From positions 1 through 64,000 of the forward strand of contig NZ_OLMR01000002.1 in NCBI RefSeq assembly GCF_900291955.1: 64,000 bases of DNA, written 5' to 3'. The position numbers and the translations under genes were made by a program. The DNA is from Pseudoruminococcus massiliensis (GTDB lineage: Bacteria > Bacillota > Clostridia > Oscillospirales > Acutalibacteraceae). The notes below the pieces were generated by a model that did not search any database, was not told the DNA's origin, and worked only from the letters and a program-made list of their open reading frames with translations. Shown piece by piece: positions 45,220 to 52,121 of this stretch (position 1 is its first letter; every line of letters starts with the position of its first letter).

Positions 45220-45914
45220 GTATAAAGCAATGAAAAGAATAACCAAATTTTTATAAAGGAATAGTAAATCATACATTATTATATTAAAAAAAACAACACA
45301 TAATGCAGATGAACTGAGAATTTAAAAACTACAATATATAGTGTTATTTTATTTATGCATACAATAAAAATAATATATAATGTGGCCTTATATACATTTT
45401 AGCACAATTCGCATTAAAAAGCTACAAAAAATTCATAATTATTAAATTTTCGTTACTTTTACCAATAAACTCACTCTTTTTGAATCAATGATTAAAAATT
45501 CATTATTCTTTTTTCTTTTTAATAACAATAAGCTATAAAAGGCCTTAAAATCCTCTATTTTATGCGGTTTTTGCCTCGTCTTAAATATCGACTATTCTTA
45601 TGTAAAATAGGTATAAAATATGCAAAAATGCGGCTTTTTACTCAAAATCGACACCTGATACCATCGTTTAATATAGCATATTATAAACCGCTATATTCAA
45701 TCAATTTGTTACAAAATAAAAACCTTTGTTTTTTGTGCATTTTAACGAAACTTTTTATTATATTATCGTTTTAAAGATTTTATGTTGGGGAAAGCTACAA
45801 ATTTTAACCCTTTTGAGCTTATAAGGAACTTCTCATCATTGGCACTTTGTCAATGTTTTGTTACTTTTAAGTTTAAAGTTGTATTTTTAGTTGAATAATT
45901 TATGCAACTAATTC
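45220..45914. other. Long A/T-rich gap between mraZ and the sugar kinase promoter
   Basis: No gene is supported in these nearly 700 bases, which separate divergent promoters. They contain one copy of the dispersed repeat (45737-45757) and two loosely similar stretches, each beginning ATGCGG and ending ATCGAC (about 45560-45590 and 45629-45653). A 70-codon open frame at 45562-45774 looks like chance coding in A/T-rich DNA. I see no RNA gene. Confidence 0.6.
45737..45757 (-). repeat. Dispersed repeat copy upstream of mraZ
   Basis: On the minus strand this reads TAAAAAGTTTCGTTAAAATG followed by C. It differs from the copy at 36664-36684 at one position. Confidence 0.7.
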
Positions 45915-45943
45915 TTGACAATACAAGCTTACCTTGCTATTAT
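45915..45943 (+). promoter_or_regulatory. Promoter of the PfkB-family kinase gene
   Basis: TTGACA (45915-45920) and TATTAT (45938-45943) have a 17-bp spacer, about 37 bases before the ATG, which carries GAGGAGG upstream. Confidence 0.8.
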
Positions 45944-45980
45944 TGAAGAAAGACAACCACTAAATGAGGAGGAAATAGCT

Positions 45981-46880
45981 ATGAAAAATATACTCGTTTC
46001 AGGTCTTATAAACATCGAAACAACCGCATCTGTAGACTCATTTCCCATTGAATATCAAGCCATAGATTATAATTTTTTCGGTGTAAATTCAATGCCATCT
46101 GGTGTAGGTCTGAACCTCGCCTCAGCACTGACAACTCTTGGCGATAAGGTTTCACTACTTTCTATTTGCGGAAATGATACCTTAGGTTCAGTTATCAAGC
46201 AAGAACTTAAAAATAGAAATATCAGCTCAAAGCATATTCTATCCATTCTCTCACAAACTCCACAATCCGTTGTTCTCTATGATAAAAACGGCAAAAGACA
46301 GATAATCTGCGACCTAAAAGATGCTCAAGAAACCACATATAATATAGACATATTCAAAACAGAAGCTAAAAACTGTGATTGTCTATGCCTCTGCAATATC
46401 AATTTTTCAAGAGAAATGCTCCCTATCGCAAAAGAACTCAATAAGCTAATAGTTACAGATGTTCATGTTATTTCATCTCTTGATGATGAATATAATCGTG
46501 ACTTTATGCAGTACGCAGACATTTTATTTATGAGTAATGAAAATCTTGGTAATGCAAAATCATTTGTTAAAGAAACCGCAAAACACTTTGGAAATTCTAT
46601 AATTGTAGTTGGAATGGGTTCTCAAGGCTCATTGCTTTATACTAAATCTGATGATAGCTTTACTGAACTTCCTATTTACAAAACACGCAAAGCAGTTAAT
46701 ACAATTGGTGCAGGCGATGCCTTGCTTTCCGCTTTTACACATTTCTACACAAACGGCTGTTCTCCAAAAGATTCTCTAAAACTTGCATCAATTTTCGCTT
46801 CATACAAAATTGGAGATAAAAGTGCTTCATCAGGTTTTCTTACAGAGCAAGAACTTTTAAAACTCGCTGAAAATATATAG
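45981..46880 (+). CDS. PfkB-family carbohydrate/nucleoside kinase
   Basis: This is a ribokinase-fold kinase of 299 residues. It opens KNILVSGLINIETTASVDSF, has the substrate-side PSGVGLNLASALTTLG, and ends with the ATP/anion-hole motif NTIGAGDALLSAFTHF, whose Asp is the catalytic base. The substrate cannot be read from sequence; ribose, fructose-type sugars or a nucleoside are all possible. The ATG at 45981 is set by GAGGAGG; an upstream in-frame start at 45915 lies inside the promoter. A TrmB-type regulator lies downstream, suggesting a sugar-responsive pair, though no transporter is present. Confidence 0.85.
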   Translation: MKNILVSGLINIETTASVDSFPIEYQAIDYNFFGVNSMPSGVGLNLASALTTLGDKVSLLSICGNDTLGSVIKQELKNRNISSKHILSILSQTPQSVVLYDKNGKRQIICDLKDAQETTYNIDIFKTEAKNCDCLCLCNINFSREMLPIAKELNKLIVTDVHVISSLDDEYNRDFMQYADILFMSNENLGNAKSFVKETAKHFGNSIIVVGMGSQGSLLYTKSDDSFTELPIYKTRKAVNTIGAGDALLSAFTHFYTNGCSPKDSLKLASIFASYKIGDKSASSGFLTEQELLKLAENI

Positions 46881-47019
46881 TTAATATAAATAATATCATT
46901 TTTAAAATTTATATAATAATTATTTATTTTACTTATTGTAATATGTTTAATATTGTGCTTTAATATGTAAAAGAAAAGATTTTTATTCTTTTATATATCT
47001 AGAAAGGGAAATGATAAAA

Positions 47020-47169
47020 ATGAAATTATTTGAGTTGATTGTTATATTCGTAGTTTTAGCTATAGACACAGTTTTACTAATTTGGGATTTAAAAGAAAAT
47101 AATCATAAACATTCAAAAAGGAAAAAAGATGGACAAAGAGCAAATCATTTCAACACTAATAAATCTTAA
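47020..47169 (+). CDS. 49-residue single-pass membrane microprotein
   Basis: This small open frame has a membrane helix right at the start (KLFELIVIFVVLAIDTVLLI) and a basic, Asn/His/Lys-rich tail (KENNHKHSKRKKDGQR). AAAGGG lies about eleven bases before the ATG at 47020; an in-frame ATG at 47011 is closer to it. Its last 41 bases overlap the start of the TrmB-type gene in another frame, so it could couple that gene's translation. It matches no family I know. Its reality rests on the clean helix-plus-basic-tail pattern and the ribosome binding site. Confidence 0.45.
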   Translation: MKLFELIVIFVVLAIDTVLLIWDLKENNHKHSKRKKDGQRANHFNTNKS

Positions 47170-47914
47170 TTTTTCAAGACTTGAGGCTGAAATCTATATA
47201 ACACTTCTTGGGGGCGAAATGTCTGGGTATCAGATTTCCAAAAAAATTGAAATAGCAAGACCGTCTGTTTATGCGGCACTTGAGCATATGTTTGAAAAGG
47301 GAATCGTTCAAAAGATTCAAGGCAATAGTTCAGAATATAAAGCTCAGCCACCACAAATAATCTTCAAAAAGCTCAGCAAAGAATTTTCAGAGAATGCTAT
47401 TTTTGCTGAACAAACACTCACACAGTATTCAGAAAATCACTTTGAGAATCGTCTTTCCGCAATAAAAGGCATAAAAACCATAATTGAATATGCCAAAGAT
47501 ATGATTATCAAAGCTCAGAAGGAAGTTTTTATAAACACAGATTTAGAGTTGTCTATTTTTAAAGCTGAAATAGAAAAAGCCTCTGAAAATGGTACAGAAA
47601 TTACAGTTTTTTCATTCTATGAACCAGATACAGAGCTTCCTTGCAAAATTTTCACCCATAATAGACACAATAAGCATATCGCAAGCCGTCTTATGCTTTC
47701 ATATGATGAATCTGAAACTCTTATAGCTAATTCCGATAATTCAGGCGAATGGTTTGCCTCTATAACAAATAATCCATTGCTTGTAGAGATTATAACAGAG
47801 CATATCCATAATGACATCTACCTTTTAAAGCTAAGAAATGAATATAGTGATGAAATCTATGATAATCTAAGAATCGGTTCATATTTCGAATCTCACAATA
47901 AAATAGTAAAATAA
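47129..47914 (+). CDS. TrmB-family transcriptional regulator
   Basis: This is a 261-residue regulator. Residues 1-80 form a winged helix-turn-helix of TrmB type (INLNFSRLEAEIYITLLGGE, then SGYQISKKIEIARPSVYAAL). Residues 110-250 form a phospholipase-D-like effector domain with FINTDLELSIFKAEIE and ASRLMLSYDESETLIA. TrmB proteins often sense sugars and control uptake or glycolytic genes. The PfkB kinase gene upstream is a plausible target. It is followed by a strong hairpin terminator. Confidence 0.85.
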   Translation: MDKEQIISTLINLNFSRLEAEIYITLLGGEMSGYQISKKIEIARPSVYAALEHMFEKGIVQKIQGNSSEYKAQPPQIIFKKLSKEFSENAIFAEQTLTQYSENHFENRLSAIKGIKTIIEYAKDMIIKAQKEVFINTDLELSIFKAEIEKASENGTEITVFSFYEPDTELPCKIFTHNRHNKHIASRLMLSYDESETLIANSDNSGEWFASITNNPLLVEIITEHIHNDIYLLKLRNEYSDEIYDNLRIGSYFESHNKIVK

Positions 47915-47953
47915 AGACAGCGTGTATCAAACTAAAATTGATACACGCTGTCT
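47915..47953. terminator. Bidirectional terminator after the TrmB-type gene
   Basis: A perfect 16-bp inverted repeat has arms at 47915-47930 and 47938-47953 and a 7-base loop. On the minus strand TTTATTTTA follows it, so it also ends the converging small membrane-protein gene. Confidence 0.88.
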
Positions 47954-47964
47954 AATTTAATAAA

Positions 47965-48117
47965 TCACTGAATTGAGCAATCGAGATAATGTTCAAGCTC
48001 TTCCTCATCCTTCTTTTTCTTGTCCTTAAAGATAAGAAATGCTGTAACAGCAGAGGCAATCGCAACAGTACCTGCAACAATCGCTATAATCCAACCAAAA
48101 TTTTTCTTGAAATTCAT
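47965..48117 (-). CDS. 50-residue single-pass membrane protein
   Basis: This is a small protein with a short basic start (MNFKKNFG), one helix (WIIAIVAGTVAIASAVTAFL), and a Lys/Glu-rich cytoplasmic tail ending with one cysteine (EELEHYLDCSIQ). GGAGG lies before the ATG at 48117, a good promoter lies 40 bases further up and a terminator follows, so it looks like a complete single-gene unit. An in-frame extension to 48285 would run through the promoter and is rejected. The overall style resembles short membrane proteins common in Oscillospiraceae, but no function is known to me. Confidence 0.7.
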   Translation of the reverse strand: MNFKKNFGWIIAIVAGTVAIASAVTAFLIFKDKKKKDEEELEHYLDCSIQ

Positions 48118-48156
48118 AACTTGCACCTCCGTTAATTTATCAAGTAACTTATTCAT

Positions 48157-48185
48157 ATAATAATCTATTTTAAACAAAAAGTCAA
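48157..48185 (-). promoter_or_regulatory. Promoter of the 50-residue membrane-protein gene
   Basis: On the minus strand TTGACT (48180-48185) and TATTAT (48157-48162) have a 17-bp spacer. Confidence 0.7.
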
Positions 48186-48275
48186 GCAATATAACCAAGT
48201 ATTCAAAAAAAGTCCATAAAAAATTGTTACAAACAGTGACTATTGTAAAAAACATTTCTCGACAAAGTTCCAAAA

Positions 48276-48312
48276 AAATCGTCACAGCCTATCATAATAG
48301 CTGTGACGATTT
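48276..48312 (-). terminator. Terminator of plsY
   Basis: A perfect 13-bp inverted repeat has arms at 48276-48288 and 48300-48312 and is followed on the minus strand by a run of T. It lies about 20 bases past the plsY stop codon. Confidence 0.88.
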
Positions 48313-48330
48313 ATAGTTTTATATGTATAT

Positions 48331-49038
48331 TTATTTTTTTGCAGTAATCTTTTTTTCCGTTCCGTTTATAATTCTTTTTATGTTGTCTTTATGTCTGTAT
48401 ATAACCATTATCGCTATAATCAAAGTTATAAAGGTTGCAAAGAATACAAAGACAAGCGAATTAGATGGGTTAGGCATATAGTCTAAGAAGTACCTAAAAC
48501 AGAAAGTAGTAATCGGATAAACCGACGCATTTACTAAGGCACACTTAGAGATAACTTTTGTTGTTGCAAACATAATCGCAAATACAACAAGTGCAGCTAC
48601 AAGTGTTCTCCAGTCTGTCATAAGCATAACAGAAGCAGTTGTAACAACACCCTTACCACCCTTAAAGCCATAGAAGATTGGATACATATGACCTAAAACA
48701 CAAGCCAAGCCTGAAATGTAGAAAGCATATTGTCTTACAAGATTCATTTTTTCGTCATTAAACCCTATAAGAATAAGGTATGCAATCAGAATCGAAACAA
48801 CTCCTTTAAGAAAATCTCCTATAAATGTCACTATCGCAGGACCTTTTCCGACAGTACGCAGAACATTTGTGAAGCCTGCGTTTCCGCTGCCCATAGTTCT
48901 TATATCCTTATGGGCAACGATTCTTGTTGTAATGATTGAAGTATTTATACTTCCGATAAGATATGCAATAACTGCCGCAATCAAAATATAAATGCCATAT
49001 CTACCAAAAACAAAGCTAAATTCCTCACCAAAGCTCAC
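48331..49038 (-). CDS. plsY: Glycerol-3-phosphate acyltransferase PlsY
   Basis: PlsY uses acyl-phosphate to acylate glycerol-3-phosphate in the membrane, the first step of phospholipid synthesis. The 235-residue protein has about six membrane helices. The three conserved loops are visible: SINTSIITTRIVAHKDIRTMGSGNAG in part (key residues GSGNAG), then GHMYPIFYGFKGGKGVVT and a later NPS-containing loop. It starts twelve bases after the der stop codon, so the two are cotranscribed. Confidence 0.94.
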   Translation of the reverse strand: MSFGEEFSFVFGRYGIYILIAAVIAYLIGSINTSIITTRIVAHKDIRTMGSGNAGFTNVLRTVGKGPAIVTFIGDFLKGVVSILIAYLILIGFNDEKMNLVRQYAFYISGLACVLGHMYPIFYGFKGGKGVVTTASVMLMTDWRTLVAALVVFAIMFATTKVISKCALVNASVYPITTFCFRYFLDYMPNPSNSLVFVFFATFITLIIAIMVIYRHKDNIKRIINGTEKKITAKK

Positions 49039-49050
49039 GCAAAATCACTC

Positions 49051-50376
49051 CTATTCTTTATCTCCACGCTCACGAACTATAAATCGCACTGGTGTTCCCT
49101 CTAAGCCAAAGGTATCTCTGATTCGGTTTTCGAGGTATCTCTGATATGAGAAATGGAATAAATCTGATGAATTTACAAAACATACGAATGTTGGCGGCTT
49201 TACAGAAGCCTGAGTCATATAGTAAATCTTGAGTCGTCTGCCCTTATCTGTTGGAGGCTGTACACGAGCGGTAGCTTCAGCAAGAATATCGTTGAGCATA
49301 CCAGTCTTTATTCTCATTGCATTAGCATTAGCCGCAGCATTTATATGTTCAAAAAGGCTATCTAAACGCTGACCAGTCTTTGCAGAAATAAATACTATCG
49401 GTGCATAAGACATAAACGAGAAATCATTCTCAAGGCTTTCACGCATCTTTTGCATAGTTTTTCCATCTTTTTCAACAGCGTCCCACTTATTAACAGCAAT
49501 TATACAAGCCTTGCCTGATTCGTGTGCTAAGCCTGCAATCTTAGAATCCTGGTCTGCAAAGCCCTCTGTCGCATCAATCATAATAACGCAAACATCGCTT
49601 CTTTCGATTGCCATTTTCGCACGAATAACACTATATTTTTCGATTTCGTCATCTACCTTGGTCTTTCGTCTTAATCCCGCTGTATCAGTAAAATTAAACT
49701 CACCGAAATCATTCTTTACAAGTGTATCAATACTATCACGAGTAGTACCAGCAATATTTGAAACTATGCAGCGTTCCTCGCCCGTAATGCGGTTAATAAG
49801 AGAAGACTTTCCGACATTAGGTCTGCCAATAACTGCAACATTGATAATCTCGTTATCTTCATCTTCGTTAGCCTCCTCTGGAAGCAAATCATAAACCGCG
49901 TCGAGCAAATCGCCTGTACCTGTTCCGTGAACAGATGAAACCTGAATAGGATCGCCTAAGCCGAGATTATAAAACTCATAAAATTCAGGGTCAGGCTCAC
50001 CGATTTTATCGCACTTATTTACGCACAAAACAACGGGTCTGCCACTCTTTTGGAGCATTGTTGCAACCTCTTGGTCAGTAGCTACAAGACCTGATTTTAC
50101 ATCTGTAACCAAAATAATGACATCAGCCGCTTCTATGGCAAGCTGAGCCTGTCTTCTCATCTGACTCAGGATAATATCATTAGAATAAGGCTCGATACCA
50201 CCTGTATCAATCAGCGAAACCTTTCTGTTTCTCCATTCACATTCGCCAAAGATTCTATCCCTTGTAACGCCGGGCGTATCATCGACTATTGCAATACGCT
50301 TTCCGATAAGCTTGTTAAAAAGCGTACTTTTGCCGACATTTGGACGGCCGACAATCGCAACTACTGGTCTTGCCAT
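49051..50376 (-). CDS. der: Ribosome-assembly GTPase Der (EngA)
   Basis: Der is a double GTPase needed for 50S subunit maturation. The 441-residue protein has two G domains, each starting with GRPNVGKS (residues 9 and about 180), with DTPGVTRDR and DTAGLRRKTKV as switch regions and NKCD/NKWD as G4 motifs. A C-terminal KH-like domain follows (about 350-441). GGGAG precedes the ATG. Confidence 0.97.
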   Translation of the reverse strand: MARPVVAIVGRPNVGKSTLFNKLIGKRIAIVDDTPGVTRDRIFGECEWRNRKVSLIDTGGIEPYSNDIILSQMRRQAQLAIEAADVIILVTDVKSGLVATDQEVATMLQKSGRPVVLCVNKCDKIGEPDPEFYEFYNLGLGDPIQVSSVHGTGTGDLLDAVYDLLPEEANEDEDNEIINVAVIGRPNVGKSSLINRITGEERCIVSNIAGTTRDSIDTLVKNDFGEFNFTDTAGLRRKTKVDDEIEKYSVIRAKMAIERSDVCVIMIDATEGFADQDSKIAGLAHESGKACIIAVNKWDAVEKDGKTMQKMRESLENDFSFMSYAPIVFISAKTGQRLDSLFEHINAAANANAMRIKTGMLNDILAEATARVQPPTDKGRRLKIYYMTQASVKPPTFVCFVNSSDLFHFSYQRYLENRIRDTFGLEGTPVRFIVRERGDKE

Positions 50377-50424
50377 ATTATCAACTCCCTTTTTTCATAA
50401 ACTTGTACCAATAATATTTAAAGA

Positions 50425-50452
50425 AAAAAATAGAGAAGGATTGCTCCTTCTC
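50425..50452 (-). terminator. Terminator of yceD-rpmF
   Basis: On the minus strand GAGAAGGA pairs perfectly with TCCTTCTC over a four-base loop, followed by a T-rich tail. It lies about 20 bases past the rpmF stop codon. Confidence 0.85.
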
Positions 50453-50470
50453 CCACTTAAAAAGAAACGA

Positions 50471-50653
50471 TTAAGCTTCCTTTTTAATTACTTCTCTGCC
50501 ATTGTAATAGCCACAGCTTCCGCAAACCTTGTGCGGTGCTTTGTATTCGCCGCAGTTAGGGCATCTCATAAGGGCAGGAGCATTGAGCTTCCAGACATTT
50601 GAGCGTCTTTTATCTCTTCTCGCCTTTGACGTTTTTCTCTTAGGTACTGCCAT
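50471..50653 (-). CDS. rpmF: Ribosomal protein L32
   Basis: This is a 60-residue component of the large ribosomal subunit. It begins [19 protein letters not shown] and carries two CxxC pairs (CPNC and CGSC), so this is the zinc-binding form. The length is normal. The ATG has GGAGG upstream. It follows yceD by 28 bases, the usual arrangement. Confidence 0.96.
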   Translation of the reverse strand: MAVPKRKTSKARRDKRRSNVWKLNAPALMRCPNCGEYKAPHKVCGSCGYYNGREVIKKEA

Positions 50654-50681
50654 TTTTATAAACCTCCTTGCCTGAAATCTT

Positions 50682-51170
50682 TTACTGCAAAAGTGCTTTT
50701 AGCACAGCTAAACGAGGGTCTGGCTCGTCTTTATCGCAACCACATTCTCCATCGTTCAGATTTTTTCCGCACCTTTGACATAATCCCTTGCAATCCTTTT
50801 TACATAGTAACTTTGCTGGAAACTCAAGAAAAATATCATCTCTCAGCAAATCTTCAATTTCAAGGTTATAGTCAGGTACTTCTATATATTCGTCACTGCT
50901 TTCATTAGAAAGCGAAAGAACGAGTATATGCTCAAAGTGATAGTTTAAAACCCTTGTTGTACTCTTTCCGCATCTATCACAATCGAAAATAACCTCAAGC
51001 TCAACATCAGCATCAAGAGTAATAAGACCAGCTCTGTTTCTAACTAAAACATCAGCCTTAACAGGTTTTTCAAAGCGTCTTGCCTGCAATTCCTCTCCAA
51101 GCAGAAACTCAAAAGAGGTTTCTAAGCTTTCACCCTCGGTTAAAAATACTTTTTTAAGTTCAAGAAGCAT
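50682..51170 (-). CDS. yceD: YceD/DUF177-family protein
   Basis: YceD-type proteins accompany rpmF in most bacteria and are linked to 23S rRNA accumulation. The 162-residue protein has the N-terminal segment with [16 protein letters not shown], the pair CDRC (about residue 77) and a later cluster [16 protein letters not shown], ending in the family's [11 protein letters not shown]. The ATG at 51170 follows GGTGGTG; an in-frame extension to 51371 would cover the promoter and leader and is rejected. Confidence 0.9.
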   Translation of the reverse strand: MLLELKKVFLTEGESLETSFEFLLGEELQARRFEKPVKADVLVRNRAGLITLDADVELEVIFDCDRCGKSTTRVLNYHFEHILVLSLSNESSDEYIEVPDYNLEIEDLLRDDIFLEFPAKLLCKKDCKGLCQRCGKNLNDGECGCDKDEPDPRLAVLKALLQ

Positions 51171-51195
51171 ATAATCACCACCGTGGATTTTAAAA

Positions 51196-51239
51196 AAGTG
51201 CCGAGATGCAGACGCAAGACACTTGCGTTCTAATAACGC
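51196..51239 (-). promoter_or_regulatory. Leader of yceD-rpmF with competing hairpins
   Basis: On the minus strand, in order, there are three hairpins. Hairpin A has arms GCGTT and AACGC (51235-51239 / 51225-51229). Hairpin B has arms CGCAAG and CTTGCG (51222-51227 / 51213-51218). Hairpin C has 7-bp arms (51218-51224 / 51196-51202) and is followed by TTTTTTAAAA, so it looks like a terminator. B overlaps both A and C, so A plus C is one state and B is the other. This layout resembles an attenuator. No known riboswitch class was recognised. Confidence 0.45.
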
Positions 51240-51249
51240 ACTATCAATA

Positions 51250-51278
51250 ATTATAAAGACTTTCTCGCATTTTGTCAA
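51250..51278 (-). promoter_or_regulatory. Consensus promoter of yceD-rpmF
   Basis: On the minus strand TTGACA (51273-51278) and TATAAT (51250-51255) have a 17-bp spacer. This is a full consensus match, about 80 bases before the yceD start codon. Confidence 0.85.
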
Positions 51279-51333
51279 GTAAAAATCGAAAAAAGCTACA
51301 ACTTTTTCAAGAACAAATTTCTTGATTAAAACG

Positions 51334-51699
51334 CTATTTTTTCGCAGGCTTTTTGAAAAGTTCCTTTGCACCTATAAATAAAAGCAGTACCCCAAAAAGT
51401 TTAGAAAGCCAATAGCCATCTATGAAATCAGAAATTATAGAGCCTATTATTGCTCCGCAAATTCCCATAAAAGCAAAGGGAACTGCAAGCTTCCAATTTA
51501 TCAGCTTTCTTTTAGTATATATAACAACTGAAAAAATTGCAGGAAGTATGAAGAATATTAGGTTTATTCCTTGTGCTTGTTGCTGTGGAATTTCAAGAAA
51601 TAAGGTCAGACAGATTATTAAAACTCCGCCTCCGCCCATTCCGAGTGAGGCAAAAATTCCTGAGATTATTCCAGAAATCGCTCCTATAAGAAAGTTCAT
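51334..51699 (-). CDS. Half-size TSUP (TauE/SafE) permease, second of a pair
   Basis: This is a 121-residue membrane protein of the TSUP family, which exports or imports sulfite, sulfonates and related anions. It has about four helices and the family motif LGMGGGGVLIICLTLFL near the start, and it ends with a basic tail KPAKK. Full TSUP proteins (about 250 residues) contain two such halves. Its ATG overlaps the stop codon of the first half gene as ATGA, so the two are probably made together and assemble as a heterodimer. The substrate is not known. Confidence 0.82.
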   Translation of the reverse strand: MNFLIGAISGIISGIFASLGMGGGGVLIICLTLFLEIPQQQAQGINLIFFILPAIFSVVIYTKRKLINWKLAVPFAFMGICGAIIGSIISDFIDGYWLSKLFGVLLLFIGAKELFKKPAKK

Positions 51700-52043
51700 C
51701 GTATAATCAGCCTTATCCCTGCCCAAAGCATCATAAGTGCAAAGATTTTTCTAAGCATATTTCCACTAAGCTTTTTCATCAGCACAACGCCTATGGCAGA
51801 GCCAAGCAAGCCCCATAGCAGATATGGCCAAGCATCATAAACAGAAACCGCTCCCTGTTGGAGATAGAATAAAGCACTCACTGCACATATGGGTAAAATT
51901 ACTGCAACACTTGTTGCGTGAGCCTGTTTTTCAGAAAGCTTAGTTTTAAGAATGGGTACAACTACCATTCCTCCTCCAGCCCCCAACATTCCGTTTAGAA
52001 ATCCTGCCAAAGTTCCCCAAAGCGAAAACAGCTTTTTCTTCAT
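51696..52043 (-). CDS. Half-size TSUP (TauE/SafE) permease, first of a pair
   Basis: This is a 115-residue membrane protein with the same half-TSUP layout: GFLNGMLGAGGGMVVVPILK at residues 14-33, then a conserved HATSVAVILPICAVS segment and two further helices. It is similar to its partner only in the family positions, which fits an old duplication rather than a recent frameshift of one gene. GGTGGG precedes the ATG. Confidence 0.82.
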   Translation of the reverse strand: MKKKLFSLWGTLAGFLNGMLGAGGGMVVVPILKTKLSEKQAHATSVAVILPICAVSALFYLQQGAVSVYDAWPYLLWGLLGSAIGVVLMKKLSGNMLRKIFALMMLWAGIRLIIR

Positions 52044-52121
52044 AGAATCCCACCGCTTTTTTCAATATTACATCTATTTTCCCACAGGATAAGGGAAATA
52101 TTCATAGATTATAAAAAAGCT

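Noticed and set aside
45562-45774. 70-codon plus-strand frame in the mraZ-kinase gap
   Set aside because: The product has chance-like composition and there is no ribosome binding site.
48118-48285. N-terminal extension of the 50-residue membrane protein
   Set aside because: It runs through a good promoter; GGAGG marks the shorter start.
51171-51371. N-terminal extension of YceD
   Set aside because: It spans a consensus promoter and the hairpin leader.
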